From NCBI GenBank assembly GCA_910578885.1, contig CAJTSH010000029.1, positions 34,796 to 39,860 of the forward strand: DNA of 5,065 nucleotides, in the 5' to 3' direction. The first letter of the stretch is position 1. The number at the start of each line of letters is the position of its first letter. The notes under the pieces are model-generated. The model worked only from the letters and a program-made list of their open reading frames with translations. It had not been told where the DNA came from and ran no database searches. Both the position numbers and the translations under genes were made by a program. This document shows positions 1-5,065 of this stretch, one piece after another. Origin of the DNA: an uncultured Lachnospiraceae bacterium. GTDB lineage: Bacteria; Bacillota; Clostridia; Lachnospirales; Lachnospiraceae.

Positions 1-2403
1 AGAAATAGAAATCGCTTTTTGTATTACCAGTTAAAAATGAGTATGTTAAAAGCAAATAAGATTGATATTATCGTTTCTTTCCTTATGGAATCTGGAGTGA
101 GAATGATTCTAAAGGATTTGAAGGCGGCTTTGGATCGTGGTGTGCAGGTGAGGATTCTTACTGGAAATTATCTTGGAATAACTCAGCCTTCAGCATTATG
201 TCTGATAAAAAAGGAATTAGGCAATCGGGTAGATTTGAGATTTTATAATGATAAAGAGCGTTCGTTTCATCCGAAGTCGTATATTTTTCATTATGAAAAT
301 GTTGGAGAAATATATGTTGGTTCTTCTAATATTTCAAGAAGTGCATTAACTTCTGGGATAGAGTGGAATTATCGTTTTAATAGTCTTGGTGACAAAAAGA
401 ATTTTAACATGTTTTATGATACTTTTGTAGACCTGTTTGAAAATCATTCTATTATTATTGATGATGAAGAATTGACCAGGTATTCTAAGACTTGGCATAA
501 GCCTGCTGTATCTAAAGACTTGGCGAAATATGATAATGCGGAAGATGATGCAGATACCAAGGTTGAAGTGTTGTTTCAACCAAGGGGAGCGCAGATAGAA
601 GCTTTATATGCGTTGGAAGACAGCAGGATGGAAGGTGCAACAAAAGGATTAGTGCAGGCGGCTACCGGTGTTGGTAAAACATATCTGGCAGCGTTTGATT
701 CTGCCAAGTATGAACGTGTATTATTTGTGGCTCATAGAGAGGAAATATTAAAGCAGGCAGCAGTATCATTCAAAAATGTAAGGCACTCGGAAGATTATGG
801 ATTTTTCAATGGAAAACAGAAAGATACAGGCAAGTCGGTGATTTTTGCATCTGTTGCAACACTTGGCAGACATGAGTATTTGTCTGAAGAATTCTTTGCG
901 CCGGATTATTTTGATTATTTGGTTATTGACGAATTCCATCATGCGGTAAATGATCAATATCAGAGGATTGTAAATTATTTTAAGCCGCAGTTTTTGCTGG
1001 GACTTACTGCAACGCCTGAAAGAATGGATGGTAAAAATATTTATGAAATCTGTGATTATAATGTACCGTATGAAATTTCATTGAAAGAAGCAATTAACAA
1101 AGGCATATTGGTTCCATTTCATTATTATGGTATATATGATGAAACGGATTATTCATCATTACATCTTGTAAAGGGTCGTTATGATGAAAAGGAATTGAAT
1201 GAAACATATATTGGAAATGTAAAGCGTTATGATTTAATTTATAAATATTACATGAAATATCGGTCTAAAAGAGCGCTTGGTTTTTGCTGTTCCAGACAGC
1301 ATGCAGAAGAAATGGCGAAGGAATTTTGTATAAGAGGTATAGAGTCAGTAGCGGTATATAGTAATGCGGATGGTGAGTTTTCAGAAGACAGAGATAAGGC
1401 AATTGAGAAGCTGAAAAATCAGGAAATAAAAGTGATTTTTTCGGTGGATATGTTTAACGAAGGAGTAGATATTGATGCGCTTGATATGGTCATGTTTTTA
1501 AGGCCAACGGAGTCGCCAATTGTATTTTTGCAACAGTTGGGGCGCGGACTTCGTACCAGTAAAGGGAAAGAATATTTAAATGTTTTGGACTTTATTGGCA
1601 ATTATGAGAAAGCAGGACGAGCACCGTTGCTTTTAAGTGGCGATAAGAATTTTGGAGATAGAACGACTCCTAATTTTTTTGATATTGAATATCCCGACGA
1701 TTGTATTGTAGATTTTGCTATGCGTCTGATAGATTTATTCAAAGAGTTGGATAAGAAGTCATTATCTATAAAGGAGCGGATTAAACAGGAGTTTTACAGA
1801 GTGAAGGAATTATTGAATGGCAAAGTCCCTACCCGAATGGAACTCTTTACATACATGGATGATGATATTTATCAATATTGTATCAAGCATGCCAAGGAAA
1901 ATCCATTCCGAAGATATATGGAATTTTTAAACGAAATTCATGAGTTGTCTGCGGACGAAGAAAAGGTGTATTCTGGAATCGGGAGAGAGTTTTTATCGCT
2001 GATTGAAACTACTGATATGCAGAAGGTTTATAAGATGCCGATTTTGTATAGTTTCTATAATGACGGTGATCTACGATTGATGGTTACAGATGACGAAGTG
2101 CTGTATGATTGGAAAAAGTTCTTTGATAACGGAACCAATTGGAAAGACTTTGCAGCAGATATATCCTATGGCGATTATAAAGCCATGACGGATAGGCAGC
2201 ATCTAAGTAAGGCGAAGAGTATGCCGATTAAATATCTGAAAGCTTCTGGAAAAGGTTTCTTTATTGAGAAAGAAGAGTATGCGCTTGCAATCAGGGAAGA
2301 CTTGGAAGAAATAATAGGCAATGAAGCATTTAAGAATCATATGAAAGATATTCTTGAGTATCGTACTATGGAGTATTATCGTAGAAGATATACTGGAGAG
2401 TAA
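1..2403 (+). CDS. PLD-like nuclease / SF2 helicase fusion, 5' partial
   Basis: Probable DNA-acting enzyme combining a phospholipase-D-type (HKD) nuclease with an ATP-driven translocase; substrate unknown. Residues are counted from the TTG at 19, but the frame is open to base 1 and no ribosome binding site precedes 19, so the true start lies upstream. Residues 10-120 form a PLD fold with H84-P-K86 and the trailing GSSN at 101-104; the usual Asp after HxK is not obvious and only one HKD half is visible, so it may act as a dimer. The helicase follows: Q-motif-like FQPRGAQ (186-192), Walker A ATGVGKT (215-221), DEFH box (304-307), TAT (330-332), motif V NEGVDID (480-486) and motif VI QQLGRGLR (505-512). 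Residues from about 530 to 794 form a C-terminal region I do not recognise. The PLD-plus-SF2 layout occurs in bacterial genome-defence genes by general knowledge; a defence role here is inference. It is more AT-rich than its neighbours. Confidence 0.88.
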   Translation, partial: RNRNRFLYYQLKMSMLKANKIDIIVSFLMESGVRMILKDLKAALDRGVQVRILTGNYLGITQPSALCLIKKELGNRVDLRFYNDKERSFHPKSYIFHYENVGEIYVGSSNISRSALTSGIEWNYRFNSLGDKKNFNMFYDTFVDLFENHSIIIDDEELTRYSKTWHKPAVSKDLAKYDNAEDDADTKVEVLFQPRGAQIEALYALEDSRMEGATKGLVQAATGVGKTYLAAFDSAKYERVLFVAHREEILKQAAVSFKNVRHSEDYGFFNGKQKDTGKSVIFASVATLGRHEYLSEEFFAPDYFDYLVIDEFHHAVNDQYQRIVNYFKPQFLLGLTATPERMDGKNIYEICDYNVPYEISLKEAINKGILVPFHYYGIYDETDYSSLHLVKGRYDEKELNETYIGNVKRYDLIYKYYMKYRSKRALGFCCSRQHAEEMAKEFCIRGIESVAVYSNADGEFSEDRDKAIEKLKNQEIKVIFSVDMFNEGVDIDALDMVMFLRPTESPIVFLQQLGRGLRTSKGKEYLNVLDFIGNYEKAGRAPLLLSGDKNFGDRTTPNFFDIEYPDDCIVDFAMRLIDLFKELDKKSLSIKERIKQEFYRVKELLNGKVPTRMELFTYMDDDIYQYCIKHAKENPFRRYMEFLNEIHELSADEEKVYSGIGREFLSLIETTDMQKVYKMPILYSFYNDGDLRLMVTDDEVLYDWKKFFDNGTNWKDFAADISYGDYKAMTDRQHLSKAKSMPIKYLKASGKGFFIEKEEYALAIREDLEEIIGNEAFKNHMKDILEYRTMEYYRRRYTGE

Positions 2404-2429
2404 ACGGTTCGTAGATGAAAAATCGTATC

Positions 2430-2475
2430 TTCCGAGTTTTTGTATTATTCCGACAGCGTTGATATTGTTCCGACA
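2430..2475 (+). repeat. Tandem TTCCGA boxes, putative operator of fic
   Basis: TTCCGACA occurs at 2448-2455 and again at 2468-2475, exactly 20 bp apart, about two helical turns. Including the preceding bases the match is 13 bp with one mismatch (TATT[A/G]TTCCGACA at 2443-2455 and 2463-2475). A shorter copy, TTCCGA, lies at 2430-2435, 18 bp further upstream. The last box falls in the spacer between the predicted -35 and -10. An inverted TTCCGAC (as GTCGGAA) also appears at 2536-2542 inside the start of fic. Phased repeats over a promoter suit a repressor or activator site; the helix-turn-helix of the Fic protein is the obvious candidate binder, which is inference. Confidence 0.55.
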
Positions 2476-2487
2476 ATGGGGTATACT
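2459..2487 (+). promoter_or_regulatory. Predicted sigma-A promoter of the fic operon
   Basis: TTGATA at 2459-2464 and TATACT at 2482-2487 are separated by exactly 17 bases, each matching five of six consensus positions. Transcription would begin near 2494, giving a leader of roughly 20 bases before the fic start. It lies 56 bases after the helicase stop, so fic need not depend on helicase transcription. The repeated TTCCGACA boxes lie across the -35 side and the spacer. Confidence 0.65.
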
Positions 2488-2499
2488 ACGGTTTGAAAT

Positions 2500-2505
2500 G
2501 AGGTG
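2500..2505 (+). promoter_or_regulatory. Ribosome binding site that fixes the fic start
   Basis: GAGGTG lies 7 bases before the ATG at 2513. The reading frame is open much further upstream, back into the helicase gene, but those earlier starts lack such a site and lie upstream of the predicted promoter, so 2513 is preferred. An ATG at 2519 is the only close alternative. Confidence 0.65.
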
Positions 2506-2512
2506 TAGATTT

Positions 2513-3421
2513 ATGTACATGACAGTGAAGCAGGCGTCGGAAAAATGGGGGATTTCGGATAGAAGAGTTCGTAAATTATGTTCAGAGGGAAAAATTTCTG
2601 GCGTTGCCCGTGAGGGACGTAGCTGGAGGATCCCGGCAGATGCGAAGAACCCGGAGGACGGCGGGTATAAAACTGCCGAGAGTCTGCTTGCAATGATTGA
2701 TAGGAAGAAAATCGAATTGGATTTAAGACGTCCTTTGACAGAGGGAGAAGTGGAGAGGCTGACAGAGGAGTTTGTGGTTGAATATACCTACAATTCCAAT
2801 GCAATTGAGGGAAACACTCTGACCTTGCGTGAGACAGACATGGTTTTGCGTGGCTTGACGATTGACAAGAAGCCGCTAAAAGATCATATGGAGGCAGTTG
2901 GACATAAGGAGGCCTTTGATTTTGTGCGGGATTTGGTAAAAGATCAGGTGTCTTTATCGGAGAACGTAATCAAACAGATTCACTATCTAGTATTAGCTGA
3001 TAAGAGGGATGACCGCGGCGTTTACAGAAGGGTTCCGGTAAGAATCATGGGTGCAAAGCATGAACCTGTACAGCCATATCTGATCCAACCTAAGATGGAG
3101 CGGCTGTTGGAGTCTTATAGGAACAGCACAGAGCATATCATTCCGCGGCTTGCACGGTTTCATATTGAATTTGAGGGCATCCACCCTTTCATTGACGGAA
3201 ATGGCAGAACGGGACGACTGCTTGTGAATCTGGAATTGATGAAAGCTGGATATCCGCCCATTGATATTAAATTTGCAGATCGAATTGCTTATTATGATGC
3301 TTTTGACAAGTATCATATAAAACAGAATCCGGCTGCGATGGAAAAGCTGTTTGCCGGGTATGTGAATGCAAGGCTGGATAGTTATTTGGCGATGTTGGAA
3401 GAGGTGGACAATGAGGAGTGA
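2513..3421 (+). CDS. Fic-domain protein with N-terminal helix-turn-helix
   Basis: A 302-residue cytoplasmic protein of the Fic/DOC superfamily, predicted to transfer AMP (or another nucleotide group) from a nucleotide to a hydroxyl on a target protein; target unknown. Residues 3-45 resemble a MerR/excisionase-type helix-turn-helix (VKQASEKWGISDRRVRKL, then a SWRIP wing), so it probably binds DNA. Residues about 80-120 form the Fic N-terminal region with the inhibitory motif S95-N-A-I-E99-G100, matching [S/T]xxxE[G/N], placed ahead of the catalytic core as in class II Fic proteins. The Fic motif HPFIDGNGRTGR (224-235) is complete, including catalytic H224 and the anion-binding GNGR, so the enzyme should be active once inhibition is relieved. 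Start choice: ATG 2513 has a well-spaced GAGGTG; the longer in-frame reading back to 2354 overlaps the helicase and is not credible. It has its own promoter and probably shares a transcript with the hydrolase downstream. Confidence 0.9.
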   Translation: MYMTVKQASEKWGISDRRVRKLCSEGKISGVAREGRSWRIPADAKNPEDGGYKTAESLLAMIDRKKIELDLRRPLTEGEVERLTEEFVVEYTYNSNAIEGNTLTLRETDMVLRGLTIDKKPLKDHMEAVGHKEAFDFVRDLVKDQVSLSENVIKQIHYLVLADKRDDRGVYRRVPVRIMGAKHEPVQPYLIQPKMERLLESYRNSTEHIIPRLARFHIEFEGIHPFIDGNGRTGRLLVNLELMKAGYPPIDIKFADRIAYYDAFDKYHIKQNPAAMEKLFAGYVNARLDSYLAMLEEVDNEE

Positions 3422-3478
3422 CAAGCGCAGCCGGTTTGTCATCCGGGAATATCGCAGTCTGGGAATTTGTACGAGTTA

Positions 3479-3486
3479 TAAGGAGG
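3479..3486 (+). promoter_or_regulatory. Strong ribosome binding site of the hydrolase gene
   Basis: TAAGGAGG, near-perfect anti-16S complementarity, ends 6 bases before ATG 3493. It decides the start: the frame is also open from a GTG at 3418 that overlaps the fic stop as GTGA, but the extra 25 residues are unlike the family and carry no comparable signal. Confidence 0.85.
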
Positions 3487-3492
3487 AAAAAT

Positions 3493-4332
3493 ATGGTTTT
3501 TAAAATCGCATTGCTTCAGCTGCTCCCAGAGACCAGTTTAGAAGAGCAATTTAAGATAGGAAAGGCAGCCTGTGAAGAGGCAAAGAATATGGGAGCAGAT
3601 ATTGCCTTGTTCCCGGAAATGTGGAGTAATGGTTATTCTATTCCTCAGGATGAGGCGGTTATTAACGACTTATCAATCTCCTCTGACAGTGATTTTATGC
3701 AGGGATTCCGCAATTTGGCGGCAGAACTTCAGATGGCAATTGCTGTTACATTTCTTGAGAAGCACAACCCGAAACCGTTAAATTCCGTTATACTTTTTGA
3801 TAGGAATGGTAAGCAGAGGCTGCATTACTCCAAGGTACATACGTGTGATTTTGATTTGGAGAAGATGTTGTCATCCGGAGAGGACTTTTATGTTGCAGAT
3901 TTGGATATCGGAAGAGGTACTGTCAAAGTCGGTTCTATGATTTGCTTTGACAGAGAATTTCCTGAAAGCGCAAGAATTTTAATGCTCAAAGGCGCAGAGG
4001 TTGTTCTTGCGCCGAATGCTTGTCCGATGGAAATAAACCGCCTTGCAGCGCTTCGTACCAGAGCTTATGAAAATATGTTTGCCATTGCCACGTGCAATTA
4101 TCCTGTCGGACAGCCGGACTGCAACGGGCATTCTACTGTCTTTGACGGTGTTGCGTGGCTGCATGATGAACCGGGAGTACGGGATATGTGTATCTTTGAG
4201 GCGCCGGGCGAGGAAGGCGTCTATCTGGCTGAGATTGACTTGGATATGCTTCGGGAATATCGTGCAGGCGAGGTAATGGGAAATAAGTACCGTCACCCAG
4301 AGAAGTATAGGATTTTAATTGCAAACGATTAA
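3493..4332 (+). CDS. Nitrilase-superfamily carbon-nitrogen hydrolase
   Basis: A 279-residue cytoplasmic enzyme of the CN-hydrolase (nitrilase) superfamily, which cleaves non-peptide C-N bonds of amides, carbamoyl compounds or nitriles through a cysteine thioester. The catalytic triad is visible in order: E42 in FPEMW, K114 in YSKVH and C151 in MICFDREFPE; E130 in SSGED is a candidate for the second conserved glutamate. The opening FKIALLQL strand and the late RTRAYENMFAIATCNYP segment (188-204) are typical, and the length is normal for a single-domain member, so it looks intact. No signal peptide or membrane segment is seen. The substrate cannot be set from sequence alone; N-carbamoylputrescine-amidase-like or omega-amidase-like activity are options. 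It starts 71 bases after fic with no convincing promoter between, so it is probably co-transcribed with fic. A functional link with Fic is not evident. It is more GC-rich than the helicase gene. Confidence 0.9.
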   Translation: MVFKIALLQLLPETSLEEQFKIGKAACEEAKNMGADIALFPEMWSNGYSIPQDEAVINDLSISSDSDFMQGFRNLAAELQMAIAVTFLEKHNPKPLNSVILFDRNGKQRLHYSKVHTCDFDLEKMLSSGEDFYVADLDIGRGTVKVGSMICFDREFPESARILMLKGAEVVLAPNACPMEINRLAALRTRAYENMFAIATCNYPVGQPDCNGHSTVFDGVAWLHDEPGVRDMCIFEAPGEEGVYLAEIDLDMLREYRAGEVMGNKYRHPEKYRILIAND

Positions 4333-4518
4333 TTTTTCTGCGGCAACACACAACAAAAATTATCACTATCAATAAAATAACTTCTCGGAATCTCAACAAA
4401 TGGAGATACCAACCGAAAATTGACAACTGAATATCGTGCAGGAAAAGAAAAAAGAGAAAAAAGGACATAAACATTGGACATAGCGGGTACTATGCCTTGA
4501 AAAATTTTATGGAATCGC
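4333..4518. other. AT-rich non-coding spacer
   Basis: No gene is supported here. A purine run at 4441-4463 (mostly A with G) is notable. GAATATCGTGCAGG at 4429-4442 is an exact copy of 4255-4268 inside the hydrolase gene. A small bulged hairpin is seen at 4476-4496 (GGaCATAG / CTATGCC, 6-base loop), with a short repeat GGACATA at 4463 and 4476. On the minus strand this hairpin is followed, 12 bases on, by a T-rich run, so it might be a weak terminator for leftward transcription. No clear rho-independent terminator follows the hydrolase on the plus strand. Confidence 0.5.
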
Positions 4519-4525
4519 TTAAGAT

Positions 4526-4557
4526 ATCATTATTAGGCGGCTAATCCTAATAATGAT
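4526..4557. repeat. Perfect 12-bp inverted repeat
   Basis: ATCATTATTAGG (4526-4537) and CCTAATAATGAT (4546-4557) are perfect inverse complements around the 8-base loop CGGCTAAT. With a one-base bulge the similarity continues outward (AAGA on the left, TCTT on the right). Part of the left arm (ATTAG, 4532-4536) could instead pair with CTAAT at 4541-4545, giving two mutually exclusive folds. There is no T-run on either side, so a standard terminator is unlikely. It sits just beyond the point where the transposase loses family resemblance, and may be an element end or a small palindromic insertion. Confidence 0.75.
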
Positions 4558-4561
4558 TCTT

Positions 4562-4586
4562 GAAATGCCTTGGTCGATGGCATTTC
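4562..4586. repeat. Perfect 8-bp inverted repeat next to the first hairpin
   Basis: GAAATGCC (4562-4569) and GGCATTTC (4579-4586) form a perfect stem with a 9-base loop, 4 bases to the right of the larger hairpin. CGATG at 4575-4579 can also pair with CATCG at 4592-4596, so the stretch 4526-4596 is dense in alternative palindromes. No coding role is supported. Confidence 0.55.
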
Positions 4587-4608
4587 TCAGGCATCGAGGT
4601 GTTGGAGC

Positions 4609-5065
4609 TACAGGGAGATCACTGTAGGAATCGGAAGCCACATACATGTAGAGGTGGCAGCCGAAGAAATAGCATTCCCGGTGGGAGTCCCATCCCCAGT
4701 TACAGTCTGGCTGGGAATAATGACGTCTGCAGTTACAAGAAGAACAGCCTTTCTCCTTACACTCGCAAATGCGCTTTTTCCGCTGCTGTGCGGCAGTACG
4801 GACAGGGGTGCCGTCACCGGCAAGAGCCAGATGTTCCGGGTCGATTAGCCCATTGCGGATAGAAAGGTTCAGGAACTGCTGCCTGTGGAGCCGGAAAACA
4901 AGGGAAAAAGGATTATCCGGTTTCAGATGCCAGCGTTCCAGCAGGGGAAGAAGCTTGGAAAGATTGAGATACCAGAACTGCACGATATAATCCCAAGTGC
5001 TTTTGGGAAGCACAAAGGGATCAGGGTAAAATTTAAGGAACTGGGATACGAAAGTATCCTGAAAG
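4609..5065 (-). mobile_element. Insertion-sequence remnant
   Basis: This part of the right flank reads as genuine transposase; the left boundary is set where family resemblance stops, and the right end is outside the window. Terminal inverted repeats and target-site duplications cannot be identified because one end has been lost and the other is not shown. It marks the right edge of the fic/hydrolase unit and points to past rearrangement. Confidence 0.6.

Larger units (their letters stand above)
4519..5065 (-). pseudogene. DDE transposase fragment, truncated at its C-terminal side
   Basis: The leftward frame is open from the right window edge to a TAA at 4519-4521, so the N-terminus lies outside. 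It resembles IS4/IS5/IS1182-type DDE transposases: a YLNLSKLLPLLERW-like helix region, then GDGTPV at about 4801-4818 with the likely first catalytic Asp at 4813-4815, a cysteine-rich insert (six Cys between 4702 and 4767), SQPDCNWGWDS, and a HLYMYVASDS strand ending in SDLPV at about 4609. In complete relatives as I recall them the protein continues with a PASKHDSHGF-like segment and the remaining catalytic acids. Here the last 30 or so residues read as unrelated sequence over the palindromes. The second Asp and the Glu are missing, so it should be inactive. The exact family name is uncertain; its being a transposase is fairly secure. Confidence 0.75.

Noticed and set aside
2404..2441. Intrinsic terminator after the helicase, before the GTTTTTG run
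   Set aside because: Only weak, broken pairing precedes the T-run; not strong enough to annotate.
2354..2512. N-terminal extension of the Fic reading frame back to 2354
   Set aside because: It overlaps the helicase end in another frame, lies upstream of the predicted promoter, and the residues before M at 2513 do not resemble a domain; ATG 2513 has a good ribosome binding site.
3418..3492. GTG at 3418, overlapping the fic stop as GTGA, as the hydrolase start
   Set aside because: The strong TAAGGAGG before 3493 and the FKIALLQL-type family N-terminus favour 3493.
4420..4448. TTGACA at 4420-4425 as a promoter -35
   Set aside because: The bases 17 further on read AAAAGA, not a credible -10, and there is no gene downstream on that strand.
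4428..4536. Short plus-strand frame around 4473-4540 reading IGHSGYYALKNFM before a stop
   Set aside because: It has no ordinary start codon near a ribosome binding site, is preceded by a stop at 4428-4430, and shows no recognised family; at most a gene relic.
4560..4990. Plus-strand open frames over the transposase fragment
   Set aside because: They lie opposite a frame with clear transposase motifs and encode low-complexity Arg/Ser/Cys-rich sequence with no domain.
5044..5059. Hairpin GGATAC-GAAA-GTATCC with a GNRA-type loop
   Set aside because: It lies inside transposase coding sequence, the loop is GNRA only on the non-coding strand, and a 6-bp stem is expected by chance.
1..5065. CRISPR array, tRNA or rRNA genes
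   Set aside because: No regularly spaced repeats and no recognisable tRNA or rRNA segments were seen on either strand.

Overview
The window looks like chromosomal accessory DNA from a low-to-mid GC Firmicute, most likely a gut Clostridia/Lachnospiraceae-type organism. This rests on strong AGGAGG-type ribosome binding sites, a consensus-like sigma-A promoter, AT-leaning codons and a transposase type I associate with those bacteria. No species can be named from the sequence.

Three genes lie on the plus strand and one broken gene on the minus strand. Positions 1-2403 hold the end of a large PLD-nuclease/SF2-helicase fusion; its frame is still open at base 1, so the N-terminus lies outside the window. 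Positions 2404-2512 form a compact control region with a good promoter (2459-2487) threaded through tandem TTCCGA(CA) boxes. It drives a Fic-domain protein (2513-3421) that carries its own N-terminal helix-turn-helix. After a 71-base gap and an excellent ribosome binding site comes a nitrilase-superfamily carbon-nitrogen hydrolase (3493-4332), probably in the same transcript. Positions 4333 to about 4608 are non-coding, with several hairpins. From there to the right edge, on the minus strand, runs a DDE transposase fragment that loses family resemblance at about 4609 and is cut by the window end at its N-terminal side.

The helicase is visibly more AT-rich than the genes after it, and the right flank is insertion-sequence debris, so the region was probably assembled by transfer. 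The most interesting local logic is the fic unit: a putative AMP-transferase with a complete catalytic motif, an intact auto-inhibition motif and a DNA-binding domain, preceded by helically phased repeats over its own promoter. That suggests self-regulation. Whether the PLD-helicase and the Fic protein cooperate, for example in phage defence, is conjecture: they have separate expression signals and only adjacency links them.
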